Source: Chryseobacterium carnipullorum (GTDB lineage Bacteria; Bacteroidota; Bacteroidia; Flavobacteriales; Weeksellaceae). From it: a DNA stretch of 64,000 nt. Below the pieces are notes generated by a model. That model saw nothing but the letters and a program-made list of their open reading frames with translations, had not been told where the DNA came from and searched no databases. The position numbers and the translations under genes are program-made. Shown piece by piece: positions 52,276 through 61,433 of the stretch. Every line of letters starts with the position of its first letter. The stretch's first letter is position 1. The stretch is taken from NCBI RefSeq assembly GCF_900142785.1, contig NZ_FRCD01000014.1, forward strand, positions 113,917 to 177,916. The letters are read 5' to 3'.

Positions 52276-53046
52276 TTATAAAAGTTCTTTCGTCACTCCG
52301 AGTCCAAATAGGGCAAAATCATACTTGGCAGGATCGGTCTCATCAAATTGTCTGATGGCTGCATCCAGTTCTTCCACTGTTTTCCAGTCGTTCTGGGTTC
52401 TGGAAACAAGACCAAGTTTCCTTGAAATATTTCCTGTATGTACATCCAAAGGAATCGACAGGTGTTTCTGATCTATGTTTTCCCAAATACCAAAATCTAC
52501 GCCATGTTTATCTTTTCGGACCATCCAGCGGAGAAACATAATAATTCTTTTGGAAGACGAGTTTTTGTAAGGTGAGCTGACGTGTTTATGACTTCTGTGT
52601 TTTTCTGTTTCGAGAAAGCTTTTTCTGAATCTTTCAATAGCATGAAGAAAATTGGTCTCCGGGTGATTGACGATAAATAAATTTTCAAGACTTTCATTGT
52701 CTTTATAGATCTTACTGAATTGTCTGATGAAATAAGCAAAATCCTCGCCGTTAAAGGTTCTGTGGATACTTTGGTTGTGAAGGATTTCCAAATCTTTTTC
52801 TGAATGGTTTAACACAAAATCATAAGGTGAATTCCCCATGACCTCAAGCATTTTATCCGCAGATTTAATAATTGATTTTCGGTTTCCCCATGAAATCGTA
52901 GCGGCCAGAAAACCGGCAATTTCTATATCCTGTTTTAAAGTAAATCGGTGTGGAATCTGTATGGGATCATCTTCAATGAAATCGGGACTGTTGTATTGAT
53001 CTGCCTTTTCGTTCAAAAAGCTTTTTAATTCTTCAAAATTAAGCAT
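52276..53046 (-). CDS. TIGR02757 family protein (DUF2400)
   Basis: A 256-residue protein matching TIGR02757: FLNEKADQYNSPDFIEDDPI near the N-terminus, IAGFLAATISWGNRKSII, MLRF-like FLRWMVRKDKHGVDFGIW, and IPLDVHTGNISRKLGLV. Parts resemble helix-hairpin-helix DNA glycosylases, so a nucleic-acid role has been guessed, but the function is unknown. The gene starts 7 bp after rnz ends and precedes the coiled-coil gene by 10 bp, forming an operon. Confidence 0.9.
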   Translation of the reverse strand: MLNFEELKSFLNEKADQYNSPDFIEDDPIQIPHRFTLKQDIEIAGFLAATISWGNRKSIIKSADKMLEVMGNSPYDFVLNHSEKDLEILHNQSIHRTFNGEDFAYFIRQFSKIYKDNESLENLFIVNHPETNFLHAIERFRKSFLETEKHRSHKHVSSPYKNSSSKRIIMFLRWMVRKDKHGVDFGIWENIDQKHLSIPLDVHTGNISRKLGLVSRTQNDWKTVEELDAAIRQFDETDPAKYDFALFGLGVTKELL

Positions 53047-53053
53047 ACAGGTT

Positions 53054-53968
53054 TTAAATTTTTACGCTTTCCAGAGCTTTTGGGAGGTAGCTATTGGGAA
53101 AAACATTTCGCGCTTCATCGGTGAATACGGTAAGGTCTGCGTACCTGTTGGAAAAATGCCCGAGGATCAGTTTTCCTACTCCAGCTTTCTGGGCAATTGT
53201 TGCAGCTTCCAAAGCCGTTGAATGCCCGGTATAATCTGCCATCTCTTTCAGGTCATGCAGAAATGTTGATTCATGATAAAGAACCGTTACATTTTTAATG
53301 ATCGGAAGTACACTTTCGAGGTAGCGGGTATCACTGCAGAAAGCATATGAAACAGGAGGTGTCGGATCGAGAGTCAGCACGTCATTTTTAAGAACATAAC
53401 CATCGCTTAATACGAAATCTTTTCCTGCTTTTATATTGTGGTAATCACAGGATTCTATTTCACTGTATTTGGCAATTTCCTTCATATTCAGATGCCTGTC
53501 TTTTGGTTTTTCTTTAAAAAGATAACCGTTACAGTATATTCTGTGATCCAATGGAATGGTATACACCTCTACCCTGCTGTCTTCATAGATCTTTTCAGAA
53601 TAATCCTTATCCAGCTCATGATAAACCACTTCAAAGCCGCGGTGTGTTTCTGTGATCTGAAAAATGGTTTCCAGCATTTTTTTGATTCCCTTGGGACCGT
53701 AAACGTGCAGGGGGATATCTCTTCCAAGAAGACGGAAAGAGGCAATAAGCCCCGGAAGACCAAAACAATGATCCCCGTGAAGATGAGAAATAAAGATATG
53801 ATTGATCTTTGAAAATCTTGCTTTTGCTTTTCTCAGCTGTACCTGTGTTCCTTCTCCACAGTCGATCAGAAAGTGTCTTTCTTCTATTTCCAGCAACTGG
53901 GCCGTGGGCGAAGAATTAATTGTCGGAATAGCTGAATTAAAGCCTAATATCGTTAAATAAGTACTCAA
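53054..53968 (-). CDS. rnz: Ribonuclease Z
   Basis: A 304-residue metallo-beta-lactamase-fold endonuclease that removes 3' trailers from tRNA precursors. Zinc motif HLHGDH (62-67), DCGEGTQVQL before it, and downstream ligands in YHESTF and ILGHFSNRY. The start is a TTG codon (53966-53968), giving MSTYLTILGFNSAIPT, a normal family N-terminus; no in-frame ATG is near. First gene of the operon with TIGR02757 and the coiled-coil protein. Confidence 0.95.
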   Translation of the reverse strand: MSTYLTILGFNSAIPTINSSPTAQLLEIEERHFLIDCGEGTQVQLRKAKARFSKINHIFISHLHGDHCFGLPGLIASFRLLGRDIPLHVYGPKGIKKMLETIFQITETHRGFEVVYHELDKDYSEKIYEDSRVEVYTIPLDHRIYCNGYLFKEKPKDRHLNMKEIAKYSEIESCDYHNIKAGKDFVLSDGYVLKNDVLTLDPTPPVSYAFCSDTRYLESVLPIIKNVTVLYHESTFLHDLKEMADYTGHSTALEAATIAQKAGVGKLILGHFSNRYADLTVFTDEARNVFPNSYLPKALESVKI

Positions 53969-53986
53969 ATCAATAGTTTATTATAA

Positions 53987-53994
53987 CAAATGTA
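53987..53994 (-). promoter_or_regulatory. Promoter -7 box for rnz
   Basis: CAAATGTA reads TACATTTG on the minus strand, 18 bp before the TTG start codon. Confidence 0.5.
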
Positions 53995-54168
53995 CGACAG
54001 AAAATCTAAACATATATTTTAGATTTAATTTTAAATACTAAAAAGCATAGGATTTCTAAAAATACATAAGCTGTAGAAGAGTTTGAATACTGCAAGCATT
54101 AAAGCGCGTATAAAACTGCAAAGAATAGCTTAAGTTGGATAAAAATCTACGGTTTTGCGTTCGATTGA

Positions 54169-54744
54169 TTAATCTTTTACTTTCAGGAAGTCCAGAAACA
54201 GATCCAACGCCTGCTTGCGGTGACTTATTTTGTTTTTATCATCCGGATTCATTTCTGCGAAAGTTCTGTCATACCCTTGAGGAACGAATATAGGATCATA
54301 GCCAAAACCTTTATGTCCCTTATTTTCTGTTAATATATTTCCATGAACTCTTCCTTCGAAATATCGGGCTCCATTTTCGTCATAATAACATAAAACTGTA
54401 ATGAAATAAGCTTTTCTGTTGTCTTCCCCTTCCAATTCACCTAAAACCTTTTCCATGTTTTTCGCAAAATCATGGTCTCCTGCATAACGTGCCGAAAAAA
54501 TTCCGGGTCTGCCATCCAAAGCTTCTACAGCAAGGCCGCTGTCATCTCCCAAACTTGGAATTCCCGTTTTCTCAAAGCAATATTTCGCTTTGATCAGAGC
54601 ATTGGCATTAAAAGAATCACCATCCTCTACAATTTCTTCATGAATATTATAATCTGTGAGGCTTTTTACTGTAAAATCATTTCCAAGGATCTGCTGGATC
54701 TCTTCTTTCTTGTGTATGTTGTGAGTGGCAACTAATAATTCCAT
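54169..54744 (-). CDS. rdgB: dITP/XTP pyrophosphatase (RdgB/HAM1 family)
   Basis: A 191-residue house-cleaning enzyme that hydrolyses deaminated purine nucleoside triphosphates and keeps them out of DNA and RNA. Motifs: MELLVATHNIHKKEEI at the N-terminus (substrate and phosphate binding), SLGDDSGLAVEALDGRPGIF with the metal-binding acidic residues, SARYAG, and the C-terminal NKISHRKQAL. I start at the second ATG (54742-54744), matching the family N-terminus; the ATG four codons upstream is possible. The CPBP protease gene is 73 bp upstream on the same strand. Confidence 0.95.
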   Translation of the reverse strand: MELLVATHNIHKKEEIQQILGNDFTVKSLTDYNIHEEIVEDGDSFNANALIKAKYCFEKTGIPSLGDDSGLAVEALDGRPGIFSARYAGDHDFAKNMEKVLGELEGEDNRKAYFITVLCYYDENGARYFEGRVHGNILTENKGHKGFGYDPIFVPQGYDRTFAEMNPDDKNKISHRKQALDLFLDFLKVKD

Positions 54745-54817
54745 ATCTATATTCATTTTTGCTCAATTCATTTTTGTCCGTATTTCATATTACGGTTAAT
54801 TTTATTTCTTCTTTGTC

Positions 54818-55648
54818 CTAAATTTCAGAATAATGTACTTTATACTTTTTCATAAACAAATAATAGAATAAAGAAAAAAGTACAATTCCTATTACCAGAA
54901 TAATCCATTCGGAAATTTTGAAAGCGTCTGCGAAACTTTCGCTTTTCGTATAAGTGACGAGCATTGAAGAACACAGGTTGTTAAATCCGTGAAGCAACAT
55001 CGGCAGCAACAGAGACTTTGTTTTCTGATACACTAGTCCCAGCACGCAACCCAGCAATACCGCGCCTACAAACTGCCATGGATTTCCATGAACCAGTCCG
55101 AAGATGATGGATGCATACAAAATCGCTCTTCGGGGATCTACGCCTTTATTCACCAGTCCTTTCTGAATAATTCCTCTGAAAATAATTTCCTCGAAAATAG
55201 GCGCCATGATCACGGTCATGATGATCATAATGACTGGTTCAAAGGTCAGCTGCTCCATCAGCTGTGAGAAATATTCATAGTATTTCCCCCAGAATGGTCC
55301 TGTGATGGGAATAAGAGAGGTGATGAATTCTGAAATAAACATCATCCCGATCATCATAGGAAATATAAGGAGATAGGTATAAAAATTCGTTGGAGAAAAA
55401 TTAAAATTCAGTTTTTTTCCTGTTGAAGGCCTCACGATAAAAAAATCAAAAAAGGCGATCGCAGTCAAAAATCCGGCTGCATTGGTCAACATTAAAAACC
55501 AGTCTTTAAGTTCGAGATTTTCTCTGAAAGCTATTTTCCAGAAACTGCCGAAAAAAGATACAGCCATTGTTCCTATGAATAATCCCGCCAACAAGACAAG
55601 ACCTCCGATCCATGTGAAAGTAAACTTCGGATATCTGCTATTTTCCAT
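54818..55648 (-). CDS. CPBP family intramembrane metalloprotease
   Basis: A 276-residue integral membrane protein with about eight helices and the CAAX-protease/bacteriocin-processing motifs EEIIFRGIIQKG (glutamate pair and Arg), FGLVHGNPWQF (His) and MLLHGFNN (His, Asn). The substrate is unknown. The start was moved 57 bases into the longer frame: a complete promoter (55675-55705) lies over the N-terminal extension, and MENSRYPKFTFTWIGG is a sensible start. Likely followed by rdgB in the same transcript. Confidence 0.9.
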   Translation of the reverse strand: MENSRYPKFTFTWIGGLVLLAGLFIGTMAVSFFGSFWKIAFRENLELKDWFLMLTNAAGFLTAIAFFDFFIVRPSTGKKLNFNFSPTNFYTYLLIFPMMIGMMFISEFITSLIPITGPFWGKYYEYFSQLMEQLTFEPVIMIIMTVIMAPIFEEIIFRGIIQKGLVNKGVDPRRAILYASIIFGLVHGNPWQFVGAVLLGCVLGLVYQKTKSLLLPMLLHGFNNLCSSMLVTYTKSESFADAFKISEWIILVIGIVLFSLFYYLFMKKYKVHYSEI

Positions 55649-55674
55649 GCTTTTTCTGTAAAATTTTGTAAAAA

Positions 55675-55705
55675 CAAAGATAATTTTTTTGAAAGCCTTA
55701 AGCAA
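55675..55705 (-). promoter_or_regulatory. Promoter of the CPBP protease gene
   Basis: On the minus strand, TTG (55705-55703), 20-nt spacer, TATCTTTG (55682-55675). Confidence 0.8.
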
Positions 55706-55756
55706 CTAAAAAAGGAAATACTTATTTTCGCCTACTCATCCCAATCACATTAAAAA

Positions 55757-56449
55757 ATGAACCCCGAAAAGCCTTTTCCGAGGATAGAATCTAAAATCAG
55801 TCTGTTTCCTACATTCATGCTTCAGACATTGGTTTACGGTATGTTACTTTTAGGCTTTGCCTTTCTTATTGCTCTTCCTGCTTATGGAATTTACAAGAGA
55901 GGTATTGAAGTCATGCTTTTTCCTGCATTAATCTGTTTTCCCGTAGGATTGGGTATTCTGATTCCTACAGTAAAAGAATATATACTCAAAAGGAATCTTA
56001 TCGCAAGCACAATCATCGTTGATGAAACCGGAATCCTGTATTGTAATTCAAAACGTGAAGTTGTCCATCAAATTCTTTACAGTGATCTTGTTTTTTCCGG
56101 CAAAGAGTATGATGTTTTATCAGTAAGTACCGGAAGCAGCGGAATTATGCCTCTGCTTGAAGTCTTTACCGGATCTGAAAAAGAAGCCGCGAAACCTTTG
56201 CGTATCGAAATGAATCTTCCGTTGCATGTGGTCAAAGACCGTTATACATTATATGCCCATCTTTTGAGAGGAATCAGTGTTTTCCGACCGGACCTGAAAA
56301 TCGCCCCACAGGTTTTTAATAATTATTTTATTGATCCTGAAACCTGGCAAGTGAATAAAAAAGGGGGAAAATATTTATTTTTAATCATCCTTTTAGCCGC
56401 GCTCCTTCTCTGCGGGCTTATTGTTTGGTTGGTATTTTCTTTTGGTTAA
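55757..56449 (+). CDS. Membrane protein of unknown function, tandem paralogue A
   Basis: A 230-residue protein with two N-terminal helices (about 18-45 and 51-72), a soluble middle part (about 75-205) and one C-terminal helix (about 207-228). The segment LLRGISVFRPDLKIAPQVFN followed by YFIDPETWQVNKKGGKY matches LQGIQIFRPDITIKQYTLEE and YNLTDETSYVKKRKGFE in the next gene, so the two are paralogues. The layout recalls bacterial PH-like membrane proteins, which is a guess. No family is recognised. Confidence 0.75.
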   Translation: MNPEKPFPRIESKISLFPTFMLQTLVYGMLLLGFAFLIALPAYGIYKRGIEVMLFPALICFPVGLGILIPTVKEYILKRNLIASTIIVDETGILYCNSKREVVHQILYSDLVFSGKEYDVLSVSTGSSGIMPLLEVFTGSEKEAAKPLRIEMNLPLHVVKDRYTLYAHLLRGISVFRPDLKIAPQVFNNYFIDPETWQVNKKGGKYLFLIILLAALLLCGLIVWLVFSFG

Positions 56450-56458
56450 ATAACAGAT

Positions 56459-57163
56459 ATGAAGGAGAAATTTAAAATAATGGAATCGGAGATCAACTGG
56501 CCTCTAACTTATGTTGCGCTTGGTTTGGTATGGCTGACGATCACCATCATAATCGCTGTCATCGTTTTGCTTTTTTATAAACTTTTTGATCATGGCTTCA
56601 ATGATTTTTCGTCTGATCGCGGTCATTTTTTTGTTATTCTTATTGCCGAAGCTATCCTTATTTCCTGTTGTCTGTTTCTGATCATCCATATCATTGATGC
56701 AAAGAATAAATATTTCAAAAGAATTGTGGTTGATGCAAAAGGAGCTCACACTTACAATTATAAAAAAGAACTCATTGACAACACATTATATTCCGATTTA
56801 TGTAAATCTGATGATCCTTTTCTCCCTGATGTCAGTGACAACACCAGTACACAGCCCTCCTTTACCAAATCATTAAGAATCTTCAGGAAGAATAAGTCAA
56901 ATCAAATTGACACAACTTTTATTGATTTTAATTACAGCTATTACCAATTTAAAAACAAGCCTGAACTCTACAGACATTTTCTGCAGGGAATACAAATATT
57001 CAGACCGGACATTACCATTAAACAATATACCCTTGAAGAATATAATCTGACAGACGAAACAAGTTATGTTAAAAAACGGAAAGGCTTTGAATGGCTTGCC
57101 ACCCTTCTTTTCATGGCTGTTCTTTTTGGGTTATTATATCTGTTGGTGCTTTTTTTGAAATAG
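56459..57163 (+). CDS. Membrane protein of unknown function, tandem paralogue B
   Basis: A 234-residue protein with the same topology as 55757-56449 (helices about 15-40, 53-72 and 212-232), starting 9 bp after it and therefore co-transcribed. Shared features are the N-terminal helix pair, a YNYKKELIDNTLYSDL segment matching YCNSKREVVHQILYSDL in paralogue A, and the FRPD block. The function is unknown. An alternative start is the Met at residue 8. The 264-bp gap that follows contains a short direct repeat TTAGAGGTTAGA near 57170 and the prfC promoter. Confidence 0.75.
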   Translation: MKEKFKIMESEINWPLTYVALGLVWLTITIIIAVIVLLFYKLFDHGFNDFSSDRGHFFVILIAEAILISCCLFLIIHIIDAKNKYFKRIVVDAKGAHTYNYKKELIDNTLYSDLCKSDDPFLPDVSDNTSTQPSFTKSLRIFRKNKSNQIDTTFIDFNYSYYQFKNKPELYRHFLQGIQIFRPDITIKQYTLEEYNLTDETSYVKKRKGFEWLATLLFMAVLFGLLYLLVLFLK

Positions 57164-57380
57164 AATTTAGAGGTTAGAAATTAGAGGTTAGACCATGAAC
57201 GTTTGTATTAATAAGCTTCACACTTATTGTTTCTAAACCACATTCTTAAATTACCAAAATTTCTTTATTCATACGATAAGTACTTCTTTTAAAACTCCAA
57301 TCCTTTTACCGAAGAATCCCCTTATCCATAATCTTGCAGCTTTTATTCAAAACTCTCAACCATTTATTCCTGTAAATTAT

Positions 57381-57410
57381 TTGAAACCTCATAAAAAATC
57401 CCGATTTTTG
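57381..57410 (+). promoter_or_regulatory. Probable prfC promoter
   Basis: TTG (57381-57383), 19-nt spacer, GATTTTTG (57403-57410), which deviates from TAnnTTTG only in the first base. Confidence 0.5.
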
Positions 57411-57427
57411 CAACTTCAAAATACACT

Positions 57428-59023
57428 ATGTCAGACTTAATCAAAGAAATACAAAAAAGAAAGACTTTCGGGATTATTTCCCACCCGGATGCCGGAAAAA
57501 CAACCCTTACAGAAAAATTACTTCTTTTCGGGGGTGCGATTCAGGAAGCCGGTGCGGTAAAGTCCAATAAAATAAAAAAAGGAGCTACCTCCGACTTTAT
57601 GGAAATCGAAAGACAGAGAGGAATCTCTGTAGCGACTTCTGTATTGGCTTTTGAATATAAAGATCACAAAATTAACATCCTTGATACACCGGGTCACAAA
57701 GATTTTGCTGAAGATACCTATAGAACTTTGACTGCTGTAGACTCTGTAATCGTGGTAATTGACGTTGCAAAAGGGGTTGAGGAACAGACTGAAAAACTGG
57801 TGAAGGTCTGCAGAATGAGAAACATTCCTATGCTGGTTTTCATCAATAAACTTGACCGTGAAGGTAAAGATGCTTTTGACCTTTTGGATGAGGTAGAACA
57901 GAAATTGGGATTAAGAGTAGTTCCTTTGTCTATTCCTATCGGTATGGGAAGTGACTTCCAGGGAATCTATAATATCTGGGAAAACAATATTCAGCTTTTC
58001 CTGGAAGAAAAGAAGCAGAAAGTAGGTGAAACCGTTAAGTTTGACGACATCAATGATCCTTCAATAGATGAGGTGATCGGGGAAAAAGCGGCTCAAAATC
58101 TTAGAGACGAGCTTGAACTTGTACAGTCTGTATATCCTGAATTCAGCCGTGAAGAATATATGGCGGGTGATCTACAACCCGTTTTCTTTGGTTCGGCTTT
58201 AAATAATTTTGGAGTCCGTGAGTTACTGGATGCGTTCATCGAAATTGCACCGATGCCTCAGCCTAAAGAAAGCGATACCCGTCTTGTAAAACCTGAAGAA
58301 AATAATTTTACGGGATTCGTTTTCAAGATCCACGCGAATATGGATCCTAAACACAGAGACCGGCTTGCGTTCGTGAAAATTGTTTCAGGAACATTCAAAA
58401 GAAATGAAAATTATCTGTTGGTAAGAGAAAACAAAAAGATGAAATTCTCTTCTCCCAATGCATTCTTTGCTGATAAAAAAGAGGTGGTAGATGAAAGTTT
58501 CCCCGGAGATATCGTAGGTCTTCATGACACGGGAAGTTTCAGAATCGGAGATACATTGACCGGTGGTGAGAAATTAAGCTTCAAAGGAGTTCCTAGTTTC
58601 TCTCCTGAGCATTTCCGTTATATCAACAACAGTGATCCGCTTAAAGCCAAGCAATTGGCAAAAGGTATTGATCAGCTGATGGATGAAGGGGTTGCGCAGC
58701 TCTTTACCATGGAAATGAATAACAGAAAGATCATCGGAACTGTGGGGGCGCTTCAGTATGAGGTCATCCAATACCGTCTGGAGCATGAATATGGTGCAAA
58801 GTGTACCTACGAACCCCTTTCGATGCATAAGGCATGCTGGATAGAAGCTGATGAAAAATCTGAAGAATTTAAAGAATTTGCAAGGCTGAAGCAGCGATTC
58901 CTTGCAAGAGATAAATACAACCAGCTTGTATTCCTTGCAGACTCATCATTCACAATTCATATGACCCAGGAAAAATTTCCGAATGTAAAACTGCATTTTA
59001 TCAGTGAATTTAATAATGATTAA
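57428..59023 (+). CDS. prfC: Peptide chain release factor 3
   Basis: A 531-residue translational GTPase that recycles RF1 and RF2 from the ribosome after termination. GTPase motifs are G1 SHPDAGKTTLTEK (about 18-30), G2 around RGISVATS, G3 DTPGHKDF and G4 NKLDREG; the C-terminal domains contain the RF3-specific blocks QLMDEGVAQLF and YGAKCTYEPL. The length is typical. It is monocistronic, with its own terminator shared with the convergent protease gene. Confidence 0.97.
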   Translation: MSDLIKEIQKRKTFGIISHPDAGKTTLTEKLLLFGGAIQEAGAVKSNKIKKGATSDFMEIERQRGISVATSVLAFEYKDHKINILDTPGHKDFAEDTYRTLTAVDSVIVVIDVAKGVEEQTEKLVKVCRMRNIPMLVFINKLDREGKDAFDLLDEVEQKLGLRVVPLSIPIGMGSDFQGIYNIWENNIQLFLEEKKQKVGETVKFDDINDPSIDEVIGEKAAQNLRDELELVQSVYPEFSREEYMAGDLQPVFFGSALNNFGVRELLDAFIEIAPMPQPKESDTRLVKPEENNFTGFVFKIHANMDPKHRDRLAFVKIVSGTFKRNENYLLVRENKKMKFSSPNAFFADKKEVVDESFPGDIVGLHDTGSFRIGDTLTGGEKLSFKGVPSFSPEHFRYINNSDPLKAKQLAKGIDQLMDEGVAQLFTMEMNNRKIIGTVGALQYEVIQYRLEHEYGAKCTYEPLSMHKACWIEADEKSEEFKEFARLKQRFLARDKYNQLVFLADSSFTIHMTQEKFPNVKLHFISEFNND

Positions 59024-59040
59024 TCATTACTTTATAGTAC

Positions 59041-59072
59041 AAAAAAACCGTTCATCTGAACGGTTTTTTTTG
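59041..59072. terminator. Bidirectional terminator between prfC and the 59092 protease gene
   Basis: Perfect stem AAAAAAACCGTTCA/TGAACGGTTTTTTT with a two-base loop between convergent genes. Confidence 0.92.
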
Positions 59073-59091
59073 TTGAATCTACTGGGATGAT

Positions 59092-61416
59092 CTACTTAGG
59101 AATCATCATTAGTTTCTTAACAATTTTTTCTCCATCTACGGTAACATGAATCATATAGGATTCAGTAGGTAAATGTTTTAAATTGATCTGTTGCAGATCC
59201 TGATCAAAAATATATTTGGTCTTTTTAGGCACAATCAGTTTTCCGTCCATTGAAAATATTTCGTAAGTAATAACGTAAGGACGCAACGGAATTTGTCTAG
59301 GGAAATCGGCTTTAATGTAAACATACCCATCATTGGAAGGCACAGGATAGATCATCAGACCCTGGTATATTCTTGTAGGGGTTGTTACCGGATTTCCAGG
59401 ATTTGGACCCGGAACTACTACTGCTGAAGAATTAATTGTAAAGTTTTGTGAATTGACATTTAAAAATACATTCTCCACAGCTTTCACCATAATTCTGGCA
59501 CTGTTTGAAATCGTTCCCAGACCACCCGGAACCGTATAATTATAAGAACCATTATTAGGTGTACTTGCAACCAAAACGGTTGGGAAAGTAAGACCGCCGT
59601 CTTTTGACAAAAGGATTGTTACATTAGGCGTGCTTACAGGGGCAGCTGTTGTATTGGCCACATCCCAGGTAATGGCATAGGACTGACCTTCACTCCAGAC
59701 AACTCCTGCTGTATTTTGTGAAGTAACCAAGAAAGGCCCTGCACCATCTACAACGGTAAGTTTCACATTATCACGTCCAGTCTGGCCTCCCAGAGGATTA
59801 TTATCTCTTACAAGAACTGAAAAATTAAGATCTCTTCCTCTTGAAGCGAGCTTCTCCCATGCTTTCACATCTGCAGGAGCTACAATGGCAGGATCATAAC
59901 CGGAAACAATCGTAGACAGTCTGGGAAAATATCTTGAAGGTGATGCTGTAGGCATTACAGACCTGAAAAGAGGTCCTACTGCATTAACCGGTTGAGGTGG
60001 CATAGCCGCAACCCCAAAATCAGTTTGTTCCCAGGTATAAGTAAGAGCATCATTATCTGCATCCGTTGCAGTGGCTGTGAGCATAAATGGAGTACTCTTC
60101 GGGATGCTTCTGTCCGGTCCTGCGTTGGCAATTGGCTCTGTGTTGGCAATCGGGGTTTTAACCCCACAGTTGGAGGTAGAACCTGAAGTTAGCCTGGTAT
60201 ACATTTCAGCAATACTTACCGCATGGAAATATGCATCACTGTGGGGTTGTACATTGGGAGCACAAATACCTGCATATCCCATAATAGAGCTGGCACTTCC
60301 CGGCTCTATGGATGTAGGCGTATTTCTGTTACAGTTATTATTTTGCGTATGATTGGCCCCAAACTGATGTCCCATTTCATGAGCTACATAATCTATTACA
60401 AAAGGATCACCCACCGGAATTGCAGACCCGGTAACTCCACCCGCCTTGCTACTTCCACAAATGGCAGGAGTAGCCGCTAAGCCATTATCGTTCCCGGCAT
60501 TGGCCTGAAAGAACAAGTGTCCAATATCATAATTGGCAGCACCGATAATAGTGTTGGTAACCGTAATATTTTCACCTAACATCTGTCCTGCATCCAGGGT
60601 ATTAAAAGTATCTGTACTGATGAAGAATAAAGAATCTGTATTCGGAATAAGCTGTAATCTTACTGAAATATCTCTTTCAAATACTTCATTTAATCTTGTT
60701 ACAGCAAGGTTAACAGCCGCAAGAACTGCCGCTCTTTTCTGAATATCCGTTCCTGATCCCACACCAGCCTGACCTGCGATATAAGCAGTGTATTCTGTCG
60801 TCGTTGTAATCGCGAGCCTGTACTTTCTGTTTAATCCGTCAATAACTGTTTTCTGGGCACTTAAAGCGGATTCATCCAGCTCATTATTTCCATTAAAAAG
60901 ACATTCAAACTGACTGAGAGATGAGGCATTTTTCCGATCATACAGTTTATAAATCTTATTATCTTTTGTATAAGAATCGATATAATAAATTCCCTGATTA
61001 TTTCTGATCATCCCGTTAAATCCAAAGTAAGGATCTATCGTAAACTTTAAAGTGGCTGATTGGTCCCCTTTTTTGAAGCCGGTAAAAGAACGGATCTCAG
61101 AATATCTGTTCTGAAGGTCCGGATGCATGGTTGAAGATTCAAAAACCTCGTAGGTATCAAAGCCTCCTTCAAGGTTTGGAAAATCCATCAGTACTCCTTT
61201 TTTAGACAAATGCAGATCACTGTCAGGTAAATTTTTGAGTTGATTTTGAATGTCACTGACATTAAGTTTAAACAAAGTGAAATCAGTAATCCTTACATTA
61301 GTTTCACGAATTTCACTGTTGATTTTTGAGTCAGGTTTTTTCCAATGATTTTTTTGAGCAAACCCTACTGCCGAAAACATGAGCAAGGTCCCCAAAACCA
61401 GTAATTTTTTCTTCAT
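59092..61416 (-). CDS. T9SS-secreted reprolysin-like metalloprotease
   Basis: A 774-residue secreted zinc protease, paralogous to 31580-34255. Signal peptide (1-20), propeptide-like region (about 22-190), catalytic metzincin domain with HEMGHQFGANH (346-356) and SASSIMGYAGIC as Met-turn region, then Ig/cadherin-like parts (about 425-665) and a T9SS type A-like sorting domain (about 690-774; IYPVPSNDGYVYI). The P domain of the other paralogue is absent, replaced by a short Pro/Gly linker. The lipoprotein gene 61434-61928 precedes it by 17 bp, so the two are probably co-transcribed. Confidence 0.92.
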   Translation of the reverse strand: MKKKLLVLGTLLMFSAVGFAQKNHWKKPDSKINSEIRETNVRITDFTLFKLNVSDIQNQLKNLPDSDLHLSKKGVLMDFPNLEGGFDTYEVFESSTMHPDLQNRYSEIRSFTGFKKGDQSATLKFTIDPYFGFNGMIRNNQGIYYIDSYTKDNKIYKLYDRKNASSLSQFECLFNGNNELDESALSAQKTVIDGLNRKYRLAITTTTEYTAYIAGQAGVGSGTDIQKRAAVLAAVNLAVTRLNEVFERDISVRLQLIPNTDSLFFISTDTFNTLDAGQMLGENITVTNTIIGAANYDIGHLFFQANAGNDNGLAATPAICGSSKAGGVTGSAIPVGDPFVIDYVAHEMGHQFGANHTQNNNCNRNTPTSIEPGSASSIMGYAGICAPNVQPHSDAYFHAVSIAEMYTRLTSGSTSNCGVKTPIANTEPIANAGPDRSIPKSTPFMLTATATDADNDALTYTWEQTDFGVAAMPPQPVNAVGPLFRSVMPTASPSRYFPRLSTIVSGYDPAIVAPADVKAWEKLASRGRDLNFSVLVRDNNPLGGQTGRDNVKLTVVDGAGPFLVTSQNTAGVVWSEGQSYAITWDVANTTAAPVSTPNVTILLSKDGGLTFPTVLVASTPNNGSYNYTVPGGLGTISNSARIMVKAVENVFLNVNSQNFTINSSAVVVPGPNPGNPVTTPTRIYQGLMIYPVPSNDGYVYIKADFPRQIPLRPYVITYEIFSMDGKLIVPKKTKYIFDQDLQQINLKHLPTESYMIHVTVDGEKIVKKLMMIPK

Positions 61417-61433
61417 CTACTTTTTTTTATAAA

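Noticed and set aside
55649..55705. N-terminal extension of the CPBP protease
   Set aside because: The promoter at 55675-55705 occupies it.
59017..59030. Palindrome AATGATTAATCATT over the prfC stop codon
   Set aside because: It is AT-rich, short and adjacent to a much stronger terminator. It is likely to be chance.
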